This document shows positions 15,731 to 22,092 of a DNA stretch of 22,092 bases, piece after piece. Positions within the stretch are counted from its first letter, which is position 1. Each line of letters begins with the position of its first letter. Below the pieces are notes generated by a model. The model was not told the origin of the DNA and did no database searches. It saw only the letters and a list, made by a program, of their open reading frames with translations. A program made the position numbers and the translations under genes. This DNA is from a virus. The DNA lies in the IMG/VR virus record IMGVR_UViG_3300049595_002348, positions 1 to 22,092 of that record; one strand, written 5' to 3'.

Positions 15731-16801
15731 ATGTTAACAGACGACAACAAAGCATTTATTTTAAGAAAAATTAACGAAGGTATACAAGATTATGTTGTAT
15801 TAGCTAATCTTGTTTTTAATCGCGAAGATCTAACCGGGAGAGCTAAAGAAGCTAAAGCTATAAGAGATTTTTTAATTTCAACTGGCTTTTCTAAGAAACA
15901 AGAAAAACCAAAGCCAACACAGACGGTAGAAATACTATCAAAAGAAAATTGTGAATTTATTGATCAGAATATAAAAACAGGAATCACGCCAAGACAAGTT
16001 ACAGAACTAATATTTCATGAGAAGTTTGTGGGCGTTGAGAATTTAAATATTTTTATTACAGCAGAATATCGTGCAGTTCAAAAATATATTAAAGAAAAAT
16101 ATCCAGATTATTTAGTAGATAACGAATCTGGGGTTGGAGATAAATATTCAGTACCCCGTTCTATCAAAACGGTAATAAATAAAGCTAACAAATGGTGCGG
16201 TCAAAATATTTCTGAAGATAAGTTGTCTTTGCAGCATAGAAAATGCATGGAGAAACTCTTAACTTATTTATCAAGTCCACGATTTGTTGGCAACTATGAT
16301 TCTTATAATAGCTCTACAGATAAAGAATTATTTGAAGCGGAATTTGTGCGGTCTGTATGGGACAAACCGGATTTAACAATTGATGAAATCAATTTATACA
16401 TTAATGTTTGTATGGATTATATTAATCTACGCCAGATAGATATTAAAAAGAACAAGATAAACGATATGTTTAATGAGACGCAAGATCAAAAAGATTTTAC
16501 TATGCGTCTAACTGAAGTTCTTAAGACAATCTCTGAAGAATATAATCAATGTGCTGGTCGCATTGATAAGAGCATTCAAAAATTGAATGGCGAACGTTCT
16601 AAGAGGGTAGAACAGACACATCAGAAGAACGCTTCTATTCTTAATCTAGTAGAACTATTTCAAGACGAACAAGAACGTAAAATGATGATTCAAATTGCAG
16701 ATATGCAGAAACGGACAATTAAGGAAGAGGCTGATAGATTGGAGAACATGTCTTCATGGAAAGCTAGAATATTAGGAATAAGCAAGGAGGATGCGATTTA
16801 A
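15731..16801 (+). CDS. Unknown protein with tandem helical repeats; candidate small terminase
   Basis: This 356-residue protein belongs to no family I recognise. Residues 2-53 and 69-128 are two copies of one helical unit: both share L-x3-N-x2-FI-x3-I-x2-GI, then a hydrophobic helix and a closing helix near RDFL or QKYI. The spacing suggests small helix-turn-helix-like domains. Residues about 180-250 are helical. Residues about 255-345 are rich in Glu, Lys, Gln and Arg and likely form a coiled coil. It ends ISKEDAI. Lying between the sigma-like gene and the terminase block, with DNA-binding-like units and a probable oligomerising coil, it would suit a small terminase subunit or other packaging factor. 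That is position-based inference. Its stop overlaps the next ATG by one base. Confidence 0.65.
   Translation: MLTDDNKAFILRKINEGIQDYVVLANLVFNREDLTGRAKEAKAIRDFLISTGFSKKQEKPKPTQTVEILSKENCEFIDQNIKTGITPRQVTELIFHEKFVGVENLNIFITAEYRAVQKYIKEKYPDYLVDNESGVGDKYSVPRSIKTVINKANKWCGQNISEDKLSLQHRKCMEKLLTYLSSPRFVGNYDSYNSSTDKELFEAEFVRSVWDKPDLTIDEINLYINVCMDYINLRQIDIKKNKINDMFNETQDQKDFTMRLTEVLKTISEEYNQCAGRIDKSIQKLNGERSKRVEQTHQKNASILNLVELFQDEQERKMMIQIADMQKRTIKEEADRLENMSSWKARILGISKEDAI
16784..16790 (+). promoter_or_regulatory. Strong Shine-Dalgarno AAGGAGG before the methyltransferase
   Basis: AAGGAGG lies 10 bases before the ATG at 16801, inside the last codons of the upstream gene. It is the only clear Shine-Dalgarno sequence among 19 gene starts in this window, and it precedes a gene that looks inserted. 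Confidence 0.5.
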
Positions 16802-17373
16802 TGAATTTTCACTTACCATTTAATGGAGATAATTTTATTGCTAATAATTTTTTAAAATTAAAAGAAAAATTTAATATAGAAAATGCTGTTGAAACTGGAA
16901 CCTTTGAAGGAGGTACTACAATTTTTTTAGCCCAGAATTTTAAAAATGTTTTTTCAATAGAGTGTGATGAACCATCATTCAAAAAAGCAGAAAGTAACAT
17001 AAAAAATGCTAATGTTAATGTTAATTTGATATTTGGAAAAAGCGAAGAAGTTTTGCCATCTATTTTAAATACCATAAGCAATAACACAATATTTTATTTA
17101 GACGCTCATTGGTATAACGATTGCCCGTTAAAAAATGAATTACAATTAATAAAAAAATTTAATCTAAAACCAATTATTGCTATTCATGATTTTCTTGTTC
17201 CTGATAGTAAAAAATTAGGTTATGATACTTATAATGGTCAATCTTTTACTTATGAATGGTTAAAAGAAGAATTAGATGCAATATATGATAAAAAATATAA
17301 TTATTTTTATAATAATGATATAGATAGTGAAGGAGCAATGCGTGGAATAATTTATATATTTCCAGATAATTAG
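16801..17373 (+). CDS. Class I SAM-dependent methyltransferase in the packaging block
   Basis: This 190-residue protein has the SAM loop ETGTFEGG at 31-38, an acidic strand-2 end at E54 (FSIECDE), YLDAHWY at 99-105 and AIHDF at 127-131. This points to the Methyltransf_24/TylF-like class, as for the enzyme at 3042, though the two are not close copies. The acceptor is unknown; a sugar or small molecule is likely. It sits between the candidate small terminase and the ERCC4 nuclease, where a glycan-type enzyme is out of place. Sampled G+C is lower (45 of 180) than in the surrounding genes, and A runs are more frequent, both signs of insertion. Start and upstream stop overlap by one base. Confidence 0.8.
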   Translation: MNFHLPFNGDNFIANNFLKLKEKFNIENAVETGTFEGGTTIFLAQNFKNVFSIECDEPSFKKAESNIKNANVNVNLIFGKSEEVLPSILNTISNNTIFYLDAHWYNDCPLKNELQLIKKFNLKPIIAIHDFLVPDSKKLGYDTYNGQSFTYEWLKEELDAIYDKKYNYFYNNDIDSEGAMRGIIYIFPDN

Positions 17374-17374
17374 T

Positions 17375-18328
17375 ATGGAGTGCAAAGTCTGTAATCAAAT
17401 ATATAATAACGATAAATCATTTCATGCTCATTTAAAAAAGCATAATCTTTATCAAGCCGAGTACTATTGTAAATATTATCCAAGATATTCTCTTTATTAT
17501 CGTCAACAGATACCTTTCAAAAATAAGAAACAATATTTTGAAACAGAGTTTCTTGATTATACAGAATTTTTGAAATGGGAGGCTGCATCAAATCAGGATA
17601 CTGTTAAAACAAAATGCATTGAATTGCTTAAGAAAAGAATTGATGAAAAACAATATCATTTTGCGCCATTTCATAATGAGCTTATCACGCTTAACTTGCC
17701 AAGTTTAAATATTTATAAGAAATATTTTAATTCATATACGGGAGCGTGTAAGCTGCTAAATATTGAACCTCTATATAATAAAAATTTGCCAGAAATTTTT
17801 AATAAAACAAATGTTTCTCATTTGCCTATATTGGTTGATACTAGAGAGCAAGATGCTTTAGAGTTTCCTAAGTCTAAAATTGAAAAAATATTTGTAGGAG
17901 ACTATTTGATCGCTGATAAAAAGTATTTTACTAATACTTTTGTTGATAGAAAAAGCGAATCTGATTTTCTTGGAACAATGGCGTCTGGGATAGATAGATT
18001 TGAAAGAGAGTTGATCAAAGCTGTTGAATTGAATTGTTATTTATTTGTGGTTGTTGAGTCTAGTATTAATAATATTTTAATCAATCAGCGTAAGTATAAT
18101 AGAAAAACAAATTTAGAATATATTTTTCACAATATGCGTAACTTATGTCATAAATATCCTAGACATATACAGTTTATATTTACTGGAAGCAGAAATAAAT
18201 CTTTAGATATTATACCTAAATTATTGTATCATGGTAAGTCACTATGGCAGGTAGACATTCAATACTTTTTAGATCATGTGGGAAACAGGGAACCAAGCGC
18301 CAAGGAAATCGCAGTTAATTTCCAATGA
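17375..18328 (+). CDS. ERCC4-type nuclease with an N-terminal C2H2 finger
   Basis: This is a 317-residue protein. A C2H2 zinc finger occupies the N-terminus (C3, C6, H19, H23). Residues 40-145 are unrecognised helical sequence. Residues 151-290 hold the ERCC4/XPF/Mus81 nuclease core: LVDTREQ at 153-159, VGDYLI at 174-179 and VDRKSESDF at 190-198, which together give the GDx(n)ERKx3D metal site with Asp in place of Glu. RFERELIKA (208-216) follows. The family cuts branched or structured DNA in eukaryotes and archaea. In a phage it may trim replication intermediates or branched DNA before packaging, which suits its place beside the large terminase. The gene starts one base after the methyltransferase stop and overlaps the terminase by 53 bases. 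Confidence 0.8.
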   Translation: MECKVCNQIYNNDKSFHAHLKKHNLYQAEYYCKYYPRYSLYYRQQIPFKNKKQYFETEFLDYTEFLKWEAASNQDTVKTKCIELLKKRIDEKQYHFAPFHNELITLNLPSLNIYKKYFNSYTGACKLLNIEPLYNKNLPEIFNKTNVSHLPILVDTREQDALEFPKSKIEKIFVGDYLIADKKYFTNTFVDRKSESDFLGTMASGIDRFERELIKAVELNCYLFVVVESSINNILINQRKYNRKTNLEYIFHNMRNLCHKYPRHIQFIFTGSRNKSLDIIPKLLYHGKSLWQVDIQYFLDHVGNREPSAKEIAVNFQ

Positions 18329-20138
18329 GGAATTAGCGAAGATACCTGGATATATAGAAGAACGAGAAGCGAAGTTATTGTTTTATCAATTTCTTCGCAA
18401 CAATACTACTTTCGCTACTGATCTTATAACTGGTGTTAAATTATTTCCTTTCCAGCACATGGCTATTAAAGCGATGTTGGAAAGTGATTATTTTTTAGGA
18501 GTATGGTCGCGTGGTATGAGTAAATCTTATACCACTGGTATTTATGCCGTGCTTGATGCTATATTAAACCAAGGAATTGAAACTGGTATTTTGTCTCGTT
18601 CATTTCGTCAGTCTAAAATGATATTTAAAAAGATAGAAGATATTGCTGCAAAGCCTGACGCTTATCTTCTAAAACAATGTATTACAAAGATATCCAAATC
18701 TAATGATGAATGGGTAATGGAAATTGGAAAAAGCCGTATTCGTGCGTTGCCATTGGGTGATGGCGAAAAGCTTCGTGGTTTTCGCTTTCATCGTATTATT
18801 ATTGATGAGTTTCTATTAATGCCTGAAAGAATTTATAATGAAGTTATTGTACCGTTCTTGTCTGTAGTTCAAAATCCTACACAAAGAGAAGAGTTGTATA
18901 ATCTTGAAACGCAATTGATTGCTAAAGGAGAAATGACTGAGGAAGATAGATATATATGGCCTAATAATAAATTGATTGCTTTGTCATCAGCTTCTTTTAA
19001 ATTTGAATATTTATATAAGCTTTATGAGCAATACGAGAATCTGATATTTAATCCTAAAAATAAGGAAAAGACAAAGCGTTGTATAATGCAGTTCTCTTAT
19101 GATTGCGCTCCAGTTCAGTTGTACGATCAGAATCTAATTAATCAAGCAAAAGCCACAATGAGTGAGTCACAATTTTTGCGAGAATTTGGCGCACAATTCA
19201 GTGATGACAGTTCTGGATATTTCAAGATCTCTAAAATGGCTTTATGTACAGTGCCTGATGGAGAAACTCCTGCTGTTGAAGTAGTTGGAAATGCGGAAGA
19301 TGAATATATATTAGCGGTTGACCCATCTTGGTCTGAAACTGAATCATCTGACGATTTTGCTATTCAAGTTCTTAAAATAAATACGGAAAAACAAATAAGC
19401 ACACTGGTTCATTCTTATGCTTTGTCTGGTTCATCTTTAAAAGATCATATTAAATACTTCTTATATCTATTGCAAAATTTTAATGTTGTAGCTATATGTA
19501 TGGACTATAATGGTGGAGTTCAGTTTATGAACTCATGTAATGAAAGTGAATTATTTAAAGATGCAAAAATCAATTTAAAATCAATTGCCACCGAATTTGA
19601 ACGTCCAGAAGAATATACTCAGAATCTTTATTCTGCAAAAAGTGAATATAATAAATCAGATTATAAGCATGTTTTCTTAAGAAAGCCAACTTCTGGTTGG
19701 ATTCGTTTGGCGAATGAATTGTTACAAGCTAATTTCGATCATCGTCGTACTTATTTTGCCAGCAGAGCTATTGATGATAATTTTAGAAGCCAAACTAAAA
19801 AACACATAGGAATTTCTGATTTAAAATTCTCAAATGCTTTGGATACTGAAAAAGAAAATGAAGAAGCTAAAATGATCGACTTTGTGGAACATTTATCAGA
19901 TATGATTATGCTTACAAAAACAGAATGCGCTTTGATTCAAATAACTACTTCTGCTCAAGGTATGCAAAACTTCGATCTTCCAGCTAATCTAAAACGTAAA
20001 TCTGGTCCAGATAAGCCAAGAAAAGATAGTTATTCTGCATTAGTACTTGGTAACTGGATGGCGAAGATTTATTTTGATATCAATACGACTCAAATAGATA
20101 ATAGTATGGATACTTTTGAACCAATGTTTATCGCATAA
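18276..20138 (+). CDS. terL: Terminase large subunit (DNA packaging ATPase-nuclease)
   Basis: This is a 620-residue packaging motor that pumps and cuts phage DNA at the portal. The adenine-side Q motif FPFQ is at 57-60, Walker A SRGMSKSY at 78-85, Walker B RIIIDEF at 173-179, and the coupling motif LIALSSAS at 233-240. The C-terminal RNase H-like nuclease has D349 in LAVDPSW, D410 in VAICMDY, and a third acidic residue near 535-542 (MIDFVEHLSD). Length and order are normal for tailed phages. The ATG at 18276 lies 53 bases inside the nuclease gene. It is kept because the next ATG, codon 62, would remove the Q motif and no other start fits. No Shine-Dalgarno sequence is visible, so coupling to the upstream gene is likely. 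Confidence 0.95.
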   Translation: MWETGNQAPRKSQLISNEELAKIPGYIEEREAKLLFYQFLRNNTTFATDLITGVKLFPFQHMAIKAMLESDYFLGVWSRGMSKSYTTGIYAVLDAILNQGIETGILSRSFRQSKMIFKKIEDIAAKPDAYLLKQCITKISKSNDEWVMEIGKSRIRALPLGDGEKLRGFRFHRIIIDEFLLMPERIYNEVIVPFLSVVQNPTQREELYNLETQLIAKGEMTEEDRYIWPNNKLIALSSASFKFEYLYKLYEQYENLIFNPKNKEKTKRCIMQFSYDCAPVQLYDQNLINQAKATMSESQFLREFGAQFSDDSSGYFKISKMALCTVPDGETPAVEVVGNAEDEYILAVDPSWSETESSDDFAIQVLKINTEKQISTLVHSYALSGSSLKDHIKYFLYLLQNFNVVAICMDYNGGVQFMNSCNESELFKDAKINLKSIATEFERPEEYTQNLYSAKSEYNKSDYKHVFLRKPTSGWIRLANELLQANFDHRRTYFASRAIDDNFRSQTKKHIGISDLKFSNALDTEKENEEAKMIDFVEHLSDMIMLTKTECALIQITTSAQGMQNFDLPANLKRKSGPDKPRKDSYSALVLGNWMAKIYFDINTTQIDNSMDTFEPMFIA

Positions 20139-20183
20139 GTTAAAAAGTCACTTTTAAAGTTACAATGTGTAACTATTATTAAC
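20139..20183 (+). promoter_or_regulatory. Intergenic region with two inverted repeats before the portal gene
   Basis: AAAAGT-C-ACTTTT (20143-20155) and AGTTACA-ATG-TGTAACT (20158-20174) are perfect dyads placed back to back in a 45-base gap. ACAAT and GTGTAACT inside the second dyad repeat the motif upstream of PhoH. TATTAT lies four bases before the ATG. This could be an operator, a late promoter or a transcript hairpin. The stems are short and no U-tract follows, so a terminator is unlikely. Confidence 0.45.
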
Positions 20184-22092
20184 ATGAGCCGTAAATATAC
20201 AAAAAAGTCAGAATATTGGAACAAATTATCTTCTGGTAATCAAGATTCTTCACAGCCTTTGGAAAATTTAATACATGGAGATCAATCTTCTGAGCCAAAT
20301 TTTGTTGGTGAACCATTTTACACTCATGAAACTCGCGCATCAGATAGTGATAGAAATGGCGGTCAATTAGACACAACTCTTAGAAGAAATTTAGCTTATG
20401 TAGGTCCAAAGATTTATAAATATGGTAATATTCGTGAAGGAATTTTACCTTTTGAGGCATCTATTAATGGTTATAATATTCGCGATGCTATTGAGCTTTG
20501 TCAAAAAGCTTATGCAAATGTTGCTATTTTTAGAAATGCTATAGATATCATGTCTGAATTTGCTAATGCAGAAATTTATTTAGAAGGCGGAACTCAAAAA
20601 TCTAAGGACTTCTTCAAAAAATGGATGAAGTCTGTAAGAATGTGGAATGTGAAAGACCAATATTTTCGCGAATACTATAGAAGTGGAAATGTTTTCTTTT
20701 ACAAGATAAATGCTAAATTTGAAATCGCTGACTTTCAAAAAATTCTAGAAACATATGCTAATTATGATGGTCAATCATATACTACTGATATGGGTATATT
20801 ACCATATCCAACTTCATATGATGTTAAAAATAAAATTCCTGTTCAATATACATTGATTAATCCTTATTTTTTAACAGTTAATAGAGCAAGCAGTTGGAAC
20901 TCAGTTCTTTATGAAAAGATTCTTTCTGAATATGAATTAGAGAGACTTCGTACACCAAAGAATGATCATGACAAATTGATATTTGATTCACTTAATAAAG
21001 AAACTCAGAATAAAATTACCAATGGTCAATGGGCGCGTAATGGTCTTAATATACAATTAGATCCCACGAATATAATCTACTCTTTTTATAAGAAACAGGA
21101 CTACGAACCTTTCGCTATTCCATTTGGATTTCCTGTACTTGACGATATCAACTTTAAAATGGAAATGAAGAAGATTGATCAAGCTATTTGCCGCACTATC
21201 GAAAACGTTATTCTTCTTATCACTGTAGGAACTGAACCTTCTAAAGGTGGAATTAATCATAAAAATATAAAAGCAATGCAGGGTCTTTTGAATAATCAAT
21301 CTGTTGGTCGTGTTCTTGTCGCTGACTATACAACCAAAGCTGAATTCGTTATTCCTGATATGCAAAAAGTTTTGGGTTATGAAAAATATAGAATTGTAAA
21401 TGAAGACATTAAAGAAGGCTTGCAGAATATATTGATTGGTTCTGAAAAGTTTGCAAACACAACTGTAAAAGCTCAAGTATTTTTTGAAAGACTTAAAGAA
21501 TCTAGAAATGCATTTTTAAATGACTTTTTGCAACCTGAAATCGAAGCTATATTTAAGAATTTAGGATTTAAAGGTAAATGTCCTGTAGCTAAATTTGAAG
21601 AAGTTTCTATTAAAGATGAAACTCAATTTAATCGTGTAGTAACAAGAATGATGGAGCTAGGAATTCTACCTCCAGAACAAGGTCTTAAAGTTATTGAAAG
21701 TGGTATTTATCCTAGTGAAGAAGAGTTGGCTGCTGCTCAAGCAAAATTCGTCGAAGATAGAAAGAAAGGATATTACAATCCTATGGTTGGTGGAGTTCCT
21801 GTAATTCCTGACGATTCACTTCAATCAAATGCTGCGCCAAATAGCAAGCCAAATTTAACTAATAGAAATCCAATTCCACCAAAAGAAAAAGGTCGTCCAA
21901 TGGGAGCAAAAGCTTCAGTGTTTGCGAAAGATGCAATAGCTAAAGTATTGAATCAGACAAAAGTGTTAAACGCTTCTGTAGAAGCCGCATTAAAGAAAAA
22001 ATATTCTAAAAAGAATTTATCTTCTGATCAAAGAAAATTAGCTGAAGGTATTACAGAAGCAATTATCGTTGGATGTGAAGGCGTATCATGGA
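20184..22092 (+). CDS. Portal protein, open at the right edge
   Basis: This frame is open for 636 codons from the ATG to the window edge, so the C-terminus is missing. It follows the large terminase directly, where most tailed phages place the portal, the ring through which DNA enters the head. The segment YYRSGNVFFY at 164-173 is typical of portal proteins, as is the long alpha/beta body with a later helical stretch (LKESRNAFLNDFLQPEIEAI) and a PPKEKGRPMG motif near 565-574. The N-terminus (about 90 residues) is polar and probably flexible. An ATG at 20165 runs only five codons and is discarded. Identification rests on pattern and position; no catalytic motif is expected. A following head protease or scaffold would support it but lies beyond the window. 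Confidence 0.85.
   Translation, partial: MSRKYTKKSEYWNKLSSGNQDSSQPLENLIHGDQSSEPNFVGEPFYTHETRASDSDRNGGQLDTTLRRNLAYVGPKIYKYGNIREGILPFEASINGYNIRDAIELCQKAYANVAIFRNAIDIMSEFANAEIYLEGGTQKSKDFFKKWMKSVRMWNVKDQYFREYYRSGNVFFYKINAKFEIADFQKILETYANYDGQSYTTDMGILPYPTSYDVKNKIPVQYTLINPYFLTVNRASSWNSVLYEKILSEYELERLRTPKNDHDKLIFDSLNKETQNKITNGQWARNGLNIQLDPTNIIYSFYKKQDYEPFAIPFGFPVLDDINFKMEMKKIDQAICRTIENVILLITVGTEPSKGGINHKNIKAMQGLLNNQSVGRVLVADYTTKAEFVIPDMQKVLGYEKYRIVNEDIKEGLQNILIGSEKFANTTVKAQVFFERLKESRNAFLNDFLQPEIEAIFKNLGFKGKCPVAKFEEVSIKDETQFNRVVTRMMELGILPPEQGLKVIESGIYPSEEELAAAQAKFVEDRKKGYYNPMVGGVPVIPDDSLQSNAAPNSKPNLTNRNPIPPKEKGRPMGAKASVFAKDAIAKVLNQTKVLNASVEAALKKKYSKKNLSSDQRKLAEGITEAIIVGCEGVSW

Noticed and set aside
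18278-18286. Slippery heptamer GGGAAAC in the nuclease-terminase overlap, possible -1 frameshift
   Set aside because: The heptamer is in the right phase for the nuclease gene, but the terminase is in the +1 frame. A -1 shift gives about a dozen codons and then a stop.
20165-20182. ATG in the loop of the dyad before the portal gene
   Set aside because: It reads only five codons to TAA; a leader-peptide role has no support.
1-22092. tRNA genes, CRISPR arrays, insertion sequences, attachment sites or diversity-generating cassettes
   Set aside because: No cloverleaf-like block, regular spaced repeats, transposase, integrase or reverse transcriptase was seen on either strand by eye.

Overview
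The window looks like a piece of a large, AT-rich tailed-phage (Caudoviricetes) genome, probably from an uncultured virus. The right third carries a packaging and late-gene block: a PhoH-like ATPase, a zinc-ribbon protein, a sigma-like factor, an ERCC4-type nuclease, the large terminase and the start of the portal gene. No host gene, tRNA, integrase or CRISPR array was seen. The host is unknown. Heptosyltransferase-like domains hint at a Gram-negative bacterium. The near-absence of Shine-Dalgarno sequences would suit Bacteroidota, but this is only a hint.

Layout. (1) 1-658, minus: an HNH-type endonuclease, open at the left edge. (2) 659-819: a divergent intergenic region with a possible glycosyltransferase remnant, a perfect 12-bp palindrome and two promoter-like TATAAW boxes. 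(3) 820-12405, plus: a tightly packed, mostly overlapping run of glycan genes. It holds a sugar-nucleotide epimerase (C-terminally short), a double glycosyltransferase, a methyltransferase, a 1588-residue protein (two tandem glycosyltransferase domains, a GT9 heptosyltransferase-like domain, an FkbM methyltransferase and a GT4 glycosyltransferase), a GT2-GT9 fusion, a stand-alone GT9-like enzyme, a small unknown protein and a LicD-like transferase. (4) 12383-13830, minus: a TagD-like cytidylyltransferase and a GT4 glycosyltransferase, tail to tail with LicD. (5) 13858 to the right edge, plus: PhoH, zinc ribbon, sigma-like factor, an unknown protein that may be the small terminase, a methyltransferase that looks like inserted cargo, ERCC4 nuclease, large terminase and portal.

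How it may work together. About 13 kb is a virus-encoded glycan programme: making or altering activated sugars (epimerase, cytidylyltransferase), transferring them (about ten glycosyltransferase domains plus LicD) and capping by methylation. Two GT9 domains carry the four-cysteine pattern of bacterial autotransporter heptosyltransferases, which glycosylate proteins, and a third carries a looser version. The glycan could decorate the virion or remodel the host surface; the sequence cannot decide. Base composition is mosaic. The biggest glycosyltransferase genes are near 20% G+C in hand-counted samples, while the phage core and the epimerase are near 32-35%, which suggests separate acquisitions.

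Expression. Four of the seven genes with real upstream space have TATAAT or TATAAA 5-6 bases before the ATG, which would give leaderless or nearly leaderless mRNA. Only one of 19 starts has a good Shine-Dalgarno sequence. PhoH and the portal share an upstream ACAAT...GTGTAACT motif.
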